A stretch of DNA of 64,000 nucleotides from Paracoccus alcaliphilus (GTDB taxonomy: Bacteria; Pseudomonadota; Alphaproteobacteria; Rhodobacterales; Rhodobacteraceae). The stretch's first letter is position 1. The number at the start of each line of letters is the position of its first letter. A program made the translations under genes and the position numbers. The stretch lies in the NCBI RefSeq assembly GCF_028553725.1, contig NZ_CP067124.1:2304001-2368000 (forward strand). The letters are read 5' to 3'. Of the stretch, positions 42,261-52,330 are shown piece by piece. The notes under the pieces were generated by a model. That model had not been told where the DNA came from and did no database searches. It saw only the letters and a list, made by a program, of their open reading frames with translations.

Positions 42261-45200
42261 CTAACGCAGCCGCCCGTTGACCAAAACGGCATATCCCCAG
42301 CCGCGGCGGACGGCGATTTCGCCAGCAGCCTCACGATTTCGATCATCAACCGGGTAGCGTACCACTGCGCTGACCTTGAGGTCTGATCCGCCGGTGCCCA
42401 CTCCAAACTTCTTGGCAACGCATCCGATTTGGCGCCGCTGTCCTGTCCTATCTGTATGGAACAGAGTCCACCCGTTACTACCCAATGTGATGCGATCACC
42501 AATATTCACGCAGGTCTCGATGTAGGACTGGCAATCATTCGGGTTTGGGTTGAAATTGCTGCGACGAACAGCCCAACCAAGGTCAATCTGGTCATGAGCG
42601 CCTGTAAGGACCTTCTCCCCTCCGGTCTCACCGGGGTGACGGCAGGGATCAGCACGGCCCCAAGCAAACTCCCGCTGCCCCATAAAATAGACCAACCGGG
42701 ATTTTGCTCGGGTGAGGGCCACATAGAGCAGCCGCGCCTCTTCTGCGGCGTCATCTTCTAAGGCTTCCTTCGAATTTGCGGCATCTCCGAAAGATGTTCG
42801 AGAGGGGACGACGACGACATTGTCATATTCCAGCCCCTTCACCTTGTGAATTGTCGACACCACAATCTCTTGCCCGTCTTTCCTGCTGCCCATGAGGCGC
42901 AAGAGTTCATCGCGTTGCAGATTTCTGATGAAGCGCAGCAGGGTTGAAAGGTGCGGAAAGACACTTTCTTCGCGACAGAGCTCCCACAGATTCGTCAAAT
43001 CAACCCAGGTTCCGCCCGACGATGTAGTCTCAGGGATTGCAATTGAAGCCGTAAACGTCGCAAGGAGCTCTTGTGCGAGGGAGTCATTCAACGCGCGATC
43101 ACCTTTCGCAACTTCGACTTCGAGAAAATCGCACCACAACGCGACATGCCTTAGGTCAGAAATACGCATGTTTTCGCTGCTCTGAACTGAAATGCTCCCG
43201 AAATGGGAGGTCAGGTGTCGGTGGATCTCGGCAACTTCGTCGTTGGTGCGGCAAAGTACAGCCAGGGAACCCGGATTTTCACGATGAAGGCGCAGGCAAG
43301 TTTTGACGATTTCGTCAATCACCTGATCTCTGCTCCAGTCCCGGGCCACAATACGTTCGCAACGGCTAGCGCCCGCTGTCGAGGATTGCCGTAGCAAGGT
43401 CGATTTCAGGCGGCGCGACCTGCTGCTTCTGGCAAAGAAGCCAGAGATCATCTTCTGGCTCATTTCCACGATTTCCGCGCCGGAACGGAAATTCACGCAG
43501 AGTTCAAGGCAGCGAAGATGCTCGTCGCCAAACTCCGCCTTGAAGCGGTCAAAATAGGTCTCCGCAAATCCACCGCGGCGCAGGGGGCCGGCCTTCCTTT
43601 GCCAGCGCAAGATGTCCTGATCGTCATCGCCGATTACCATGACACCAGCTCTCTCGCCGCTGCCGCGATGCAGGTTGCTTATGATACCATAGACGTCGTC
43701 GGTGACGTCTTGAAACTCGTCCACCAAGATGCAACGGCAACCGCCCGCCACCTGTTCGCGAAATGCCGGGTCTGAGGTAAGTCTTGCCGCAAAATTCCCG
43801 AGCAGGTTCTCCATGTCCTGACCCGCGCTGCCGTCGATGCCAGCAAGGCTCAACCTCGCAAGCCCGTGGAAGGTGTGTATACGAACCTGAGAGGCATAGG
43901 CCGAATAGCCAAGCGTTCTGAACAGATCCCGTATCCGCTTTCTGATTTCAAAGACAACGGCCCGGTTGAAAGCCAAGACAACAATTTCTGCAGGCTTGAT
44001 GTGCTGCTCTCGGATCAGATGGGCAATCCGGCCAACGAGCACGGAGGTCTTCCCTGCACCCGGGCCCGCATTGACCAAGAGATGTTGATCGAAACGGTGG
44101 GACATTGCCTGCCACTGTGCGGGCTCTTCGGAATTTTGATAGCGTCCGAAAAATTCGACTGCCTTCGTCGCACGCAACTGATCGCGTTTGGACGCGATGA
44201 AACCAATAGCCTCGTCTCCTTGATCTTCGATCTCACCAAGCTGGCCTTCCAGAAATGCCTTCAGGTCCGCGCCACTCGCCTGAGCGAAATATCCGCCTAA
44301 GAAGGGCTCCCGTGCTGGTTTGGGCAGGTTCGCGAAAACTTCCATCGCGAATGTGCGGGTTTCGGCCAATTCGTTGACGTCATTCAGTTCTTCGACAAGC
44401 TCGGGATGCCGATCAAGACCGGGGGACTCGTTGGACAAAGAGAGAATATAGGACAGAGGCACGAGTTCAGGCTGAACGCTGACGAGGTTCAGAGATGAGG
44501 AGAGGCGAAGTAGTGTCTCCAGGTCATTGATTCTGAATTTCTTTCTCGGATGCGCGGTTTCCAGACCCCGGATCAGGTCGTGAACCTCGACTTCTTTGAG
44601 CCCCCCTTCGAATGCTCTGGAAAAAAGGGTCAGAAGCGAGGGGATCAAGGCAAGAAGTTCATTGCACCTACCGGCGGCATTTCTTTGGTGTGCACTCGAC
44701 ATTTGAGCCTGCCAGAGCACGCCCTCATCTGGCGCTCGCACGATCTGTTTGATTCTGATGCCGCAGGCACGAGCGAGGGTACGGAACCCGTAAACAAAAG
44801 CCCGCTCATAGCGGCGGCGCAGAGCTTGCCGTTCGGCTTGCTCCTTCGGGGACGAGGGGTTCTCATCCTGGTTCCAGAAATCGAACGCAGACTGATCCAG
44901 ATATTCTAAGGGAGTGAACTCTGCGCGATCCCGCGATTTCAAATGCTGGATCAAGCTGCGAACGGCGCTGCCGACTGTCTCGACCAGAACGGCGTTCCGT
45001 TCTTTCGGTTCCGACAACAGCGGCCGCTTGGCGAACTCGAGTGTCCAGCGCAGTTGCAGCCCCTGCCGTTGTTGAAGATCCACGAGACAGGCCATTGTCT
45101 CGTCTCTGCTAGAGATCCTGCACCGACGGCGTATCTGCGAGATGTTGATCAGTGCGGTGTCAGAGGCGGTACCCAACCGGCGCCGGGTTGGCGTGGGATC

Positions 45201-48200
45201 CGGCTGATCGGTCCGCACGCCAACAAGCTCGGATAGCCAGTTGAGAATGCCTCCCAAGAGGCCGCTGCGCTGTGGATGCCTTTGATCAGAATTGTTGAGG
45301 GACCCGTCAGAGTCCTCGCCGACTGCAATGGCGTGTATGGCTTTGGCCACACGCCCAGTCGGAGAGGCTTCAGCGGCAATGGCTGCGAGTCGGCTGGGGA
45401 AGAGTCTGACCGACAGTAGATCAGGGATCATACCAAGCTGAGTTAGGTGGCCAGCCTTTTCCAGCCAGTACAAGGCCATGCGCAGCTTGGTCGCGTTCGC
45501 TCTCATCTGTGCCGCGCTCTTGTAGGGCTCGAACCCATGGCTGGGAACGAAAGCAATCTTGTGACCCTCGATAATTTCGGCGGCCTCGTTTATCTTGCCT
45601 TCTATCTCGTCAATTTGTGGCGAGCGCAGCTCGTTCACGGCGCGAAGGCCGCGCATGTTCTCGAAGTCAGCAGAAGAGGCCAGCAGTTTGGCCTCCAACT
45701 GATCTAAGCCCGCCCGCCGCTTTTCAACGACGCCCCGCCCGATACGACCGACTTCCTGAAGATAGTCCTCGAGGTACGCAGGCGGAGAAAGATGGACGAC
45801 CCAATGGATGTCAGGAATATCCATTCCCATGCCAAAGGCTTTGGTTGCGACCAAGATATCTAGGTCCCCGTCGCGGAACCGAGTGTAAATGTCGTCTCTC
45901 GTCGCTGAATCGAGACCGGCGTGATAGCTCTCGACCTCGCATCCGGCAGTCTCCGTCAAGCGCTTAGCAAGATCGTCTGCGTGCGCGCGACGCGTCACGA
46001 AGATGATGACCGCGCTTCTTTGTCCGGTTGCACGCCTATTTTCACGGGCCTGCTGTATTGCCTGCTGGATGTGGGGAAGACGTTCGGCCAGAGCTGTTTC
46101 AAAATCCTGACTGTCTAGGATATTTCCCCTAACCAGAAGAGGATCCACATCGATATGCGCACGTAGCGGGTTCGAAGATGCGTCCGCATCGGGGCATACA
46201 GCCAACGGAAGCCGCAGATGTTCGGGCGCACCTCCTGCAAGCAAATTGCGAATGCTGCGCCGGTCCGAGGCAGTAAGAGTTGCGGATAGGAGCAGGAAAG
46301 GCGTGACTTCGTTGAAGTCAGTGCCTCGAAGACTGCGCATGAGCAAAGTGAATGCGTGGAAATAATCCGGGCGGAACTCGTATCCCCATTGGTTCACGCA
46401 ATGAGCTTCATCGAAGACAACATATTCAAGTCCTTCATCAGCTTCCATCCGCCGGCGAAGGACATCGAGGAACGCCGCATTGCGCAAACGCTCAGGGGCC
46501 ACATAGAGCAATACGATCCGATGATCGAGCACACCTTGAAGCACCTCAGCCAGTTCGAAGCGGGGCCGGTCACTGTTCACGTAGTCGACCGATTCCGCAA
46601 AGCCCTGTTCGTGAAGTCTTGCGACCTGATCCTGCATAAGCGCCTTGAGTGGCGATATCACGAGCGTCAACCGTCTGTTGCGCAGTCCGCGGCAGAGCGA
46701 CGGAACTTGGAAAAGCACAGATTTGCCTTCCCCCGTCGGCAAGGCGACCATGACATCGCTGCCGCGTGTGCGTATTGCCTCCATTGCCTGCTTCTGGGTA
46801 GGTTTGAAGCCGCTGACCGCGTTGCCGCCTGACTTGCCCGGAGGCTGCCAATTGGTGACAAGAAATTGTTCCATGGTTGCAAAGTCGGTAGGCGCGTCCT
46901 CGCGTTGGACCTGCAGCGTTTCGAATGCCAACTGCAGCCGCTTGCGGTCCTCCTTCGGCAAAGACCCATCCGGCAAGGGATGCTTGTCCACGAAGGCAAG
47001 CAATTCGAAGTTTGACACTTCGGCACGGGCGTCCAGCAGGATGGGAGCGTGTAGTGACTCGTTCAGGCCGGTTTCCTTCAGCCAGAACTCCAGGAAACGC
47101 CCGACAAGTGCCGGCGCGGTCTCAAGTATACTTGCCTCTGGAACGGCGATTTTTTCGGCGCCGGGGGCCGCGCGTGTTTCCTCGGAATTCTCCACGTTGT
47201 CGCTTGTTTCGGCGTCAGCCAGAGCGAACCATTCTTCGAGTGGCAAGGCTTCGACGACCGGGAGAAGTTTTACGTCGAGGGTCGCTGCAAGACGCTGCCA
47301 GTCCCGCCATTGGTCAATTGTGTCGACAATGGCAAAGTTGCGGCCGGCCGCCCGCCGCAGATGCTCACGCCGACTACGATGGGGCGGGCACATCTCGCCA
47401 AGCCCGATTTCAGCACATGCCGCGCTCAGGATCTGCATCAAGGCCGAACTTGTGGAACTGGCGACGAGAAGAATAGGAATGGCGTCGTCGCGACGGATTG
47501 CGCAGAATGCCTCGATAACCCCCGTCCAGTAGGAGGCCTGGTCAGCGGAGCCGGGAAATAACCCCGGATACTGCCGCACAGCGAGAAACGGCCGCTTCGT
47601 CAAGCCCGATGCCGGAGGTTTGACCACTTGGGTTGCGGTTGGCACCCGGATGGTCCGGAAACTTCGCCAACTGCCGCTGACATCGAGACGCTGAGCCGCA
47701 CTGTCCCGTTTGAGCCACAAACCAGCGCCGGGTTCCGTAATCTTGATCAGCGGCGCATATCGAGAGCCGCCTTCCATGTCTGTCTGCCCCGGTTTAACCG
47801 TTTGGCGATCCACGATAACGAAGCGACCTTCGGGCAGCATCGCATGGATGCTCGACCCATCGACCTCTGACCACCACGAGGAAGCTCGCGGAATCGGCGC
47901 CACGCATATTCTTCCAACTATGGCAGGGACAAAGCTCGCGCCGTCGATCGCCTCAGAAAGACCTTCCAACCCCTCAATCAGCCACAGGGGCAACATTGAC
48001 CGCCTTAGTGCAATTTTCTCCGCTTCTGCCCGCTGGCAGATCGCCAAGAGCACCTGGGCAATGGGGGACTGCGCAAAGGCTTCCTTCAGGTCGCGATCTA
48101 GGAGCTCGACATCAATTTGCCATCGCTCTCTCGCAAGCCTTTCGTCGGGATTGGCCGACACCACGGAAACACCTGGCACCCAGTCAACGGCCGTTAGTTC

Positions 48201-49868
48201 GTGGTCTGGCAACAGCACGAGTTGGACAGGATCTTGCTCAGTGGCAATCAGATATTCGGGGCGTGACCTGGCCAAGGGTGCAGCAGATACAAGGGGTGGG
48301 CAAATCGCGCAGAACAACTCTGCCGTGTCGTTGAACTGTCCCGCAAGAATTTTAGCCGTGAGTTCGGCCGGCAGCATGCGCATCTGCTGGACAAATAGCG
48401 CAAGTGTGGCCTCTGCATCGTCCTCGGCATGATGTGCACCCCCAAGCGCATGTGACGGCGCCGAAGGATCCAGCAAAAACTTCACGAGCATCGTGTCCCA
48501 GATCAGCGGCGCAGAGTCTGGAGGCAAACGGGCGGCAAGGATCGGCCAGTCCCACGCAAGGATGTTATGACCCACCACCAGCGTGGCGTGTTGCAGCCGT
48601 TGAGTCAGGTCTGCCAGCGCCGCGTCGAAATCCGTCCCGACTGCCGCATCGTGCAGTCGCTGTGTCGGACCCGACCCAGAACAGCCAACTTCCCATATGT
48701 TTTCCCCATCGGTTTCAAGGTCGATGGCAAGAACACAGTGGTGGACAAGTCTATCCAAGACTTCGGGCCGATCACCAATCGCGGCGACGAGAGGCGAGAT
48801 ATCCTGCTTCCAGCCGGTTCGAACCTTGTGCTCTGCCGCATTCGAAAGCCGCCCAAACAGTCTCGGCGCAACAGCCGGATCCTGCACCGCAAGCTCGTCA
48901 CAGCAGGCTTGGTCCAAGATAGCATTTTCCGCTAGGATCATCATCCAGTCACGGAGCGCGCTAGAAAGTCGAAGATTGCGCCTCAGAATTCGCTGCGCGG
49001 CTATGGCTTCATAGGCGTTCTTGCCTTCAAACCATTCAAGGTGACTGTGATCTAACTGATCGTTGACATGACGCAGAACAAACCACTCCAGAATGGCAGC
49101 CTTGTCGTCGTCATTTAGTCTTCGCGTCGGTTTTACGTCCGAAGTATGCGTTTCGGAAACCCTTGGCGGAGACGCCCATGAGGAGGAAAGCCATTTTTTC
49201 TGCGGCTCACCCAGTGCGCCTAATTGAGCCGGAGAGAAATATTCCAGCAGATCCGAAACCGAACACCGCGAACTCGCCGGATCAATCATTTCTCGAAAAT
49301 CAAAGCGGCAGGACTTCAGCATTTCTTCCAGCTGTGCCTGCTTCAGATTCTCGGTGTCCAGGTCTGAAATCAGTCTCAACCAGGTAGCGCCAAGCAATGG
49401 GTCGCGCAAATCAGAGGGAGCCTGCCCATCCCATTGTTTTACATACCATTTCGCTTCCACTAACTGATGAATCTGCTTGAGGGAGCGCGCTTTGAGAACG
49501 TCAAGTCTGTAGGCATCAAGATCTGCTTGGCAAGCGGGTACTTGTAGCCCGCCCCACTCCAAATCTTCCGCCCGCACCCATTGCACGATGCATTGTCGGC
49601 TAGGCTCCTTTGCCCGAGATCCAATCTGGCACAGCAGCAGATCGCCAACGTTAATTGCCTCGAAATCCCGTTGGCCCGCCAAGTTCGACGTTACATGGAA
49701 GAAGAACTCATCATCGCCGAACTCGCATCTCGCAAACCCAAACCCTCGGTCTTCAACCAAACGTTCGATTTTCGCCACGAAAGGCAGGCGAACAAGACTC
49801 GATCGAAATTGTTGCGTGTCGGTCCGTGCTGCACGAGAAGAAGACAGACTGGATTTCTGGAGATTCAA
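42261..49868 (-). CDS. Giant fusion: cold-shock-like domain, DEDD exonuclease, RecQ-type helicase, UvrD-type helicase
   Basis: 2,535 codons, one open frame. Residues ~28-85: cold-shock/OB-like (VEDRGFGFARCEFGDDEFFF). ~375-500: DEDD exonuclease, AIDLETDG, VVGHNILAWDWP, HHAEDDAEATLALF. ~1035-1370: SF2 helicase of RecQ type, ALPTGEGKS (Glu where Gly is usual), FDEAHCVNQWGYEF, LLSATLT, KAFGMGMDIPD, QEVGRIGRG. ~1930-2390: SF1 UvrD-type helicase, NAGPGAGKT, LVDEFQDVTDD, STIHKVKGLEYDN, LLYVALTRAKSRL. ~500-1030 and 2400-2535 are unassigned. Start is uncertain: TTG 49868 opens the frame, GTG at codon 31 is an alternative. Lower GC than its flanks. A defence or repair role is inference from the domain mix and setting. 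Confidence 0.85.
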   Translation of the reverse strand: MNLQKSSLSSSRAARTDTQQFRSSLVRLPFVAKIERLVEDRGFGFARCEFGDDEFFFHVTSNLAGQRDFEAINVGDLLLCQIGSRAKEPSRQCIVQWVRAEDLEWGGLQVPACQADLDAYRLDVLKARSLKQIHQLVEAKWYVKQWDGQAPSDLRDPLLGATWLRLISDLDTENLKQAQLEEMLKSCRFDFREMIDPASSRCSVSDLLEYFSPAQLGALGEPQKKWLSSSWASPPRVSETHTSDVKPTRRLNDDDKAAILEWFVLRHVNDQLDHSHLEWFEGKNAYEAIAAQRILRRNLRLSSALRDWMMILAENAILDQACCDELAVQDPAVAPRLFGRLSNAAEHKVRTGWKQDISPLVAAIGDRPEVLDRLVHHCVLAIDLETDGENIWEVGCSGSGPTQRLHDAAVGTDFDAALADLTQRLQHATLVVGHNILAWDWPILAARLPPDSAPLIWDTMLVKFLLDPSAPSHALGGAHHAEDDAEATLALFVQQMRMLPAELTAKILAGQFNDTAELFCAICPPLVSAAPLARSRPEYLIATEQDPVQLVLLPDHELTAVDWVPGVSVVSANPDERLARERWQIDVELLDRDLKEAFAQSPIAQVLLAICQRAEAEKIALRRSMLPLWLIEGLEGLSEAIDGASFVPAIVGRICVAPIPRASSWWSEVDGSSIHAMLPEGRFVIVDRQTVKPGQTDMEGGSRYAPLIKITEPGAGLWLKRDSAAQRLDVSGSWRSFRTIRVPTATQVVKPPASGLTKRPFLAVRQYPGLFPGSADQASYWTGVIEAFCAIRRDDAIPILLVASSTSSALMQILSAACAEIGLGEMCPPHRSRREHLRRAAGRNFAIVDTIDQWRDWQRLAATLDVKLLPVVEALPLEEWFALADAETSDNVENSEETRAAPGAEKIAVPEASILETAPALVGRFLEFWLKETGLNESLHAPILLDARAEVSNFELLAFVDKHPLPDGSLPKEDRKRLQLAFETLQVQREDAPTDFATMEQFLVTNWQPPGKSGGNAVSGFKPTQKQAMEAIRTRGSDVMVALPTGEGKSVLFQVPSLCRGLRNRRLTLVISPLKALMQDQVARLHEQGFAESVDYVNSDRPRFELAEVLQGVLDHRIVLLYVAPERLRNAAFLDVLRRRMEADEGLEYVVFDEAHCVNQWGYEFRPDYFHAFTLLMRSLRGTDFNEVTPFLLLSATLTASDRRSIRNLLAGGAPEHLRLPLAVCPDADASSNPLRAHIDVDPLLVRGNILDSQDFETALAERLPHIQQAIQQARENRRATGQRSAVIIFVTRRAHADDLAKRLTETAGCEVESYHAGLDSATRDDIYTRFRDGDLDILVATKAFGMGMDIPDIHWVVHLSPPAYLEDYLQEVGRIGRGVVEKRRAGLDQLEAKLLASSADFENMRGLRAVNELRSPQIDEIEGKINEAAEIIEGHKIAFVPSHGFEPYKSAAQMRANATKLRMALYWLEKAGHLTQLGMIPDLLSVRLFPSRLAAIAAEASPTGRVAKAIHAIAVGEDSDGSLNNSDQRHPQRSGLLGGILNWLSELVGVRTDQPDPTPTRRRLGTASDTALINISQIRRRCRISSRDETMACLVDLQQRQGLQLRWTLEFAKRPLLSEPKERNAVLVETVGSAVRSLIQHLKSRDRAEFTPLEYLDQSAFDFWNQDENPSSPKEQAERQALRRRYERAFVYGFRTLARACGIRIKQIVRAPDEGVLWQAQMSSAHQRNAAGRCNELLALIPSLLTLFSRAFEGGLKEVEVHDLIRGLETAHPRKKFRINDLETLLRLSSSLNLVSVQPELVPLSYILSLSNESPGLDRHPELVEELNDVNELAETRTFAMEVFANLPKPAREPFLGGYFAQASGADLKAFLEGQLGEIEDQGDEAIGFIASKRDQLRATKAVEFFGRYQNSEEPAQWQAMSHRFDQHLLVNAGPGAGKTSVLVGRIAHLIREQHIKPAEIVVLAFNRAVVFEIRKRIRDLFRTLGYSAYASQVRIHTFHGLARLSLAGIDGSAGQDMENLLGNFAARLTSDPAFREQVAGGCRCILVDEFQDVTDDVYGIISNLHRGSGERAGVMVIGDDDQDILRWQRKAGPLRRGGFAETYFDRFKAEFGDEHLRCLELCVNFRSGAEIVEMSQKMISGFFARSSRSRRLKSTLLRQSSTAGASRCERIVARDWSRDQVIDEIVKTCLRLHRENPGSLAVLCRTNDEVAEIHRHLTSHFGSISVQSSENMRISDLRHVALWCDFLEVEVAKGDRALNDSLAQELLATFTASIAIPETTSSGGTWVDLTNLWELCREESVFPHLSTLLRFIRNLQRDELLRLMGSRKDGQEIVVSTIHKVKGLEYDNVVVVPSRTSFGDAANSKEALEDDAAEEARLLYVALTRAKSRLVYFMGQREFAWGRADPCRHPGETGGEKVLTGAHDQIDLGWAVRRSNFNPNPNDCQSYIETCVNIGDRITLGSNGWTLFHTDRTGQRRQIGCVAKKFGVGTGGSDLKVSAVVRYPVDDRNREAAGEIAVRRGWGYAVLVNGRLR

Positions 49869-50035
49869 TTGGTTACCGGACGCTCAGTGTATGCAGAAGC
49901 ATTTGAAGCATGCGTATGGTGGAGAAGCAAGGCGACACATCAGTAGCTTGCATGGAGGTGGGGTGGATTCCGCTCTTACCCCAGCGTCGTGGATGGGCCA
50001 AGGAGGGTCTGCGAGTATCCACAAAGGAGGACGGT

Positions 50036-50116
50036 CATGTCGTAAATACCACGGTCGGGCTCGACCTTGCGAAGAATGTGTTTCAAGCTTTTGGCTTGAC
50101 ACCTCCGGGCGCGCCA
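50036..50116 (+). pseudogene. IS110-family transposase fragment
   Basis: After AAAGGAGG the sequence reads VVNTTVGLDLAKNVFQAFGL, the N-terminus of IS110 transposases with the first RuvC-type Asp in GLDLAKNVFQ. The start codon is out of frame with the rest and the gene ends at the integrase-core element at 50117. Only about 20 residues survive. Confidence 0.7.
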
Positions 50117-51285
50117 TGTGGCCACGCTGAGACCAGATTCCAGACCGCGGATCATGCCGCATCGCGGGTGTAGGAGGTGATGATGCCGCCGAGCTGGCGC
50201 CGGCGGCGGATCGGGCCGTCGCGGGCGGGGCTGAAATCGACCTGAAGCACATTGTTCCCGATCTCCCGCCCCCGATGCGGACGCTCGACATTGTAATGGC
50301 ACACCCATGTGCGCAGGATGTAATCGAGCTGGGACCGGCTGAAGCAGACGAAGAAATCCAGGCATTCGCGCTTGATGGTGCCGATGAAGGATTCCGCGAA
50401 GGCATTGGCGTTCGGCGCCCGGTGCGGGATCTGGATGACCCGGGCAGCTTCCGACGCCCAGACGGCATCGAAGCTGGCGCTGAACTTGGTGTCGGCGTCG
50501 CGGATCAGGAAACCCGGCGTGATCTCCTGGTCCGCGCACCACATCAGCGTATTGCGGGCCTGCTGGGTCACCCATGCCGAGTCGGGGGCGTAGGTCGGGG
50601 CGCTGCAGAACACGCGGCGGCTGCCGAGATGGATGAAGATCAGCACATAGGCCGTCAGCGGCCCGCGGGCGGTAAGCACAGTCTTGGTGAAGAAGTCGCA
50701 GGCCACCATGCTTTCCATATGTGCCCTGACGAAGGTGGTCCACGGCAGGGCCGGCTTCTTCTTCCGCTTCTCGGGGCTGGGGTGGATGCCCGCCTCATCG
50801 AGGATGCGCTTGACCGAGTTGGCGCCGGCATAGAGCCCGAGCTTTTTCAGCTCCCCGGCGATCCGCTTGTAGCCCCAGAGGAGATTTTCCGAGCCGATGC
50901 GAATGACGACGTCGCGCAGCTCCTGCGTCAGGCGCGGCCTGCCCACGGCCTTGAAGGCGCGCCCATCACGCATCTGGGCAAGCCAGCGCTTGTAGGTCGC
51001 GGGCCTGGCCACCTCCATGAGCCCGTCGATATCGTGTCCGCACTCCGCCCCGATGCGCAGCAGCTCGGATTTCTCGGCGGGCGACAGGATGATCCTTTGC
51101 GCCGGGATGCGGGCCCGGAGAATATGGATCTGGGCCTTGAGCAGCCGCATCTGCGCGTTGTGCCGCGGCATGAAGAACCGGGCCAGGAAGACCAGAAGGA
51201 GGGAAAACGTCGAATTCATCTTGCCGGGCTCCACCACGGCGCTTAAAAAATTGCCGTCATGTCAATGCGATGAGACGTGGCTACA
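50117..51285 (-). mobile_element. Integrase-core insertion sequence
   Basis: Ends TGTGGCCACG (50117-50126) and CGTGGCTACA (51276-51285) are near-perfect inverted repeats, 9 of 10 matching. The element carries one transposase and interrupts the IS110 remnant. No target duplication is evident, so the exact borders are uncertain. Confidence 0.6.
50152..51219 (-). CDS. DDE transposase with integrase core (rve, IS3/IS481-like)
   Basis: ATG 51219 gives 355 residues. N-terminal helix-turn-helix region (SPAEKSELLRIGAECGHDID; WGYKRIAGELKKLGL), then the DDE core: Asp in MVACDFFTKTV, Asp in FLIRDADTKF, Glu in NAFAESFIGTIKRE. The C-terminus NVERPHRGREIGN is typical of rve transposases. Full length; probably functional. 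Confidence 0.88.
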   Translation of the reverse strand: MNSTFSLLLVFLARFFMPRHNAQMRLLKAQIHILRARIPAQRIILSPAEKSELLRIGAECGHDIDGLMEVARPATYKRWLAQMRDGRAFKAVGRPRLTQELRDVVIRIGSENLLWGYKRIAGELKKLGLYAGANSVKRILDEAGIHPSPEKRKKKPALPWTTFVRAHMESMVACDFFTKTVLTARGPLTAYVLIFIHLGSRRVFCSAPTYAPDSAWVTQQARNTLMWCADQEITPGFLIRDADTKFSASFDAVWASEAARVIQIPHRAPNANAFAESFIGTIKRECLDFFVCFSRSQLDYILRTWVCHYNVERPHRGREIGNNVLQVDFSPARDGPIRRRRQLGGIITSYTRDAA

Positions 51286-51789
51286 TTTTGGCACCCCTCT
51301 CAGGAAGGCCAAAAACGCGTGGGACGGGTGATGGCCGTCGTGAATCCACGGCGCGCCGCAGCGGACAGGCCCGTTGATCTCCGCATGAGAGCATAGGGAC
51401 CACAGTCGTCCGTTTCGCTGCCGGTCGCGACTGAACCAGATGACCATTTGAACCACCATAAGTGTCATATAATACAATGATTTAGGTGGTGGAGAAGGTT
51501 CGACGCCAGGCCCATCCCCTCCGGCCTTTCTGTCAGGCAACTGGGGCGGTTGGTCGGATTTTCTGGAGCGTGTCGAGCGGCCCTCCGCGCATCTTTTCTT
51601 CCTACCTATGCTTGTCGTTCGGGCCCGCAGCCCACGTATCCGTTCAGGTCGCTAGAAAAGACGGGGGCTCGTCAAACTCGACCGCGGTCCTGCAAGACCA
51701 AGCTCCGCACGACGCCACCCCCGCCGCTGCCCCGCAGTTTGCGGTGCTGGGCAGCGGCTCCCTTTTGCCTTGGGAGCCGGGAATCCCAT
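51286..51789. other. Gene-free stretch with possible IS remains
   Basis: About 500 bp. No frame gives a natural protein. It lies between the integrase-core element and the broken tail-tube gene. The stretch 51440-51480 is AT-rich (AAGTGTCATATAATACAATG). I see no inverted repeat or promoter that I can support. Confidence 0.4.
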
Positions 51790-52307
51790 AAGACAAGCTC
51801 CGCCGGTGTTCCCGCGCCGCTGGTCGTGGCCACCGTCTCGCCCTGCGCCACCAGCCGCGCGGTGGCGGTGAGCAGGCCCGAACGCTGCATCTGCCAGCTG
51901 AGCTGGTCCAGCACTACGCCGGAATACATGGCGTAGCGCGGCACCTCGGGCATGGCGGTCTCGATCGCCATGCTGGGCAGCGTCCAGCTGCCGGACTGGA
52001 ACGTATGCGTATATGGACCGGGCGAACTGCCGGTAGTGGTGGGCGCGCCGAAGGCCGCCTTCAGCCAGAAGCCGACGGCCTCGGCGTCGATTGGCACCAC
52101 CACATCGCCATCGGCGGTCACCGCGTCCTTGATGGGCGCCAGCGGATCGCGGCCGTAACCCAGAAGTTCCGAGTTCAACAGCGGCTGTTCCGCCCCGAGC
52201 GTGGCGCTGGCAAAGGGCATCCTTGTGTAGCCGCTGCCGGGCGGCGTGCCATAGGTCGTCTCGAACGCGAGCGCCATCCGCGCCCGCGCCCCTTGGGCGC
52301 GTGCCAT
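51790..52307 (-). pseudogene. Phage tail tube protein, C-terminus lost
   Basis: From ATG 52307: MALAFETTYGTPPGSGYTRM, LGYGRDPLAPIKDAVTADGD, EAVGFWLKAAFGAPT, ALSWQMQ-like SWQMQRSGLLTATARLVAQG and TTSGAGTPAEL. This matches phage tail tube proteins; the last 100 or so residues are replaced by unrelated sequence at about 51790. It belongs to the second phage and is reversed relative to the NlpC and tail-tip genes at 54 kb. Confidence 0.75.
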
Positions 52308-52330
52308 GTCGATCTCCTTGTCGAAGGGGT

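Noticed and set aside
46645..48432. Several plus-strand frames of 200-300 codons inside the giant gene
   Set aside because: Antisense to helicase sequence with recognisable motifs; their products are low-complexity Ser/Arg.
51440..51480. AT-rich stretch as promoter for a gene toward 51.8 kb
   Set aside because: No gene in the right direction follows; spacing of candidate -35/-10 boxes is poor.
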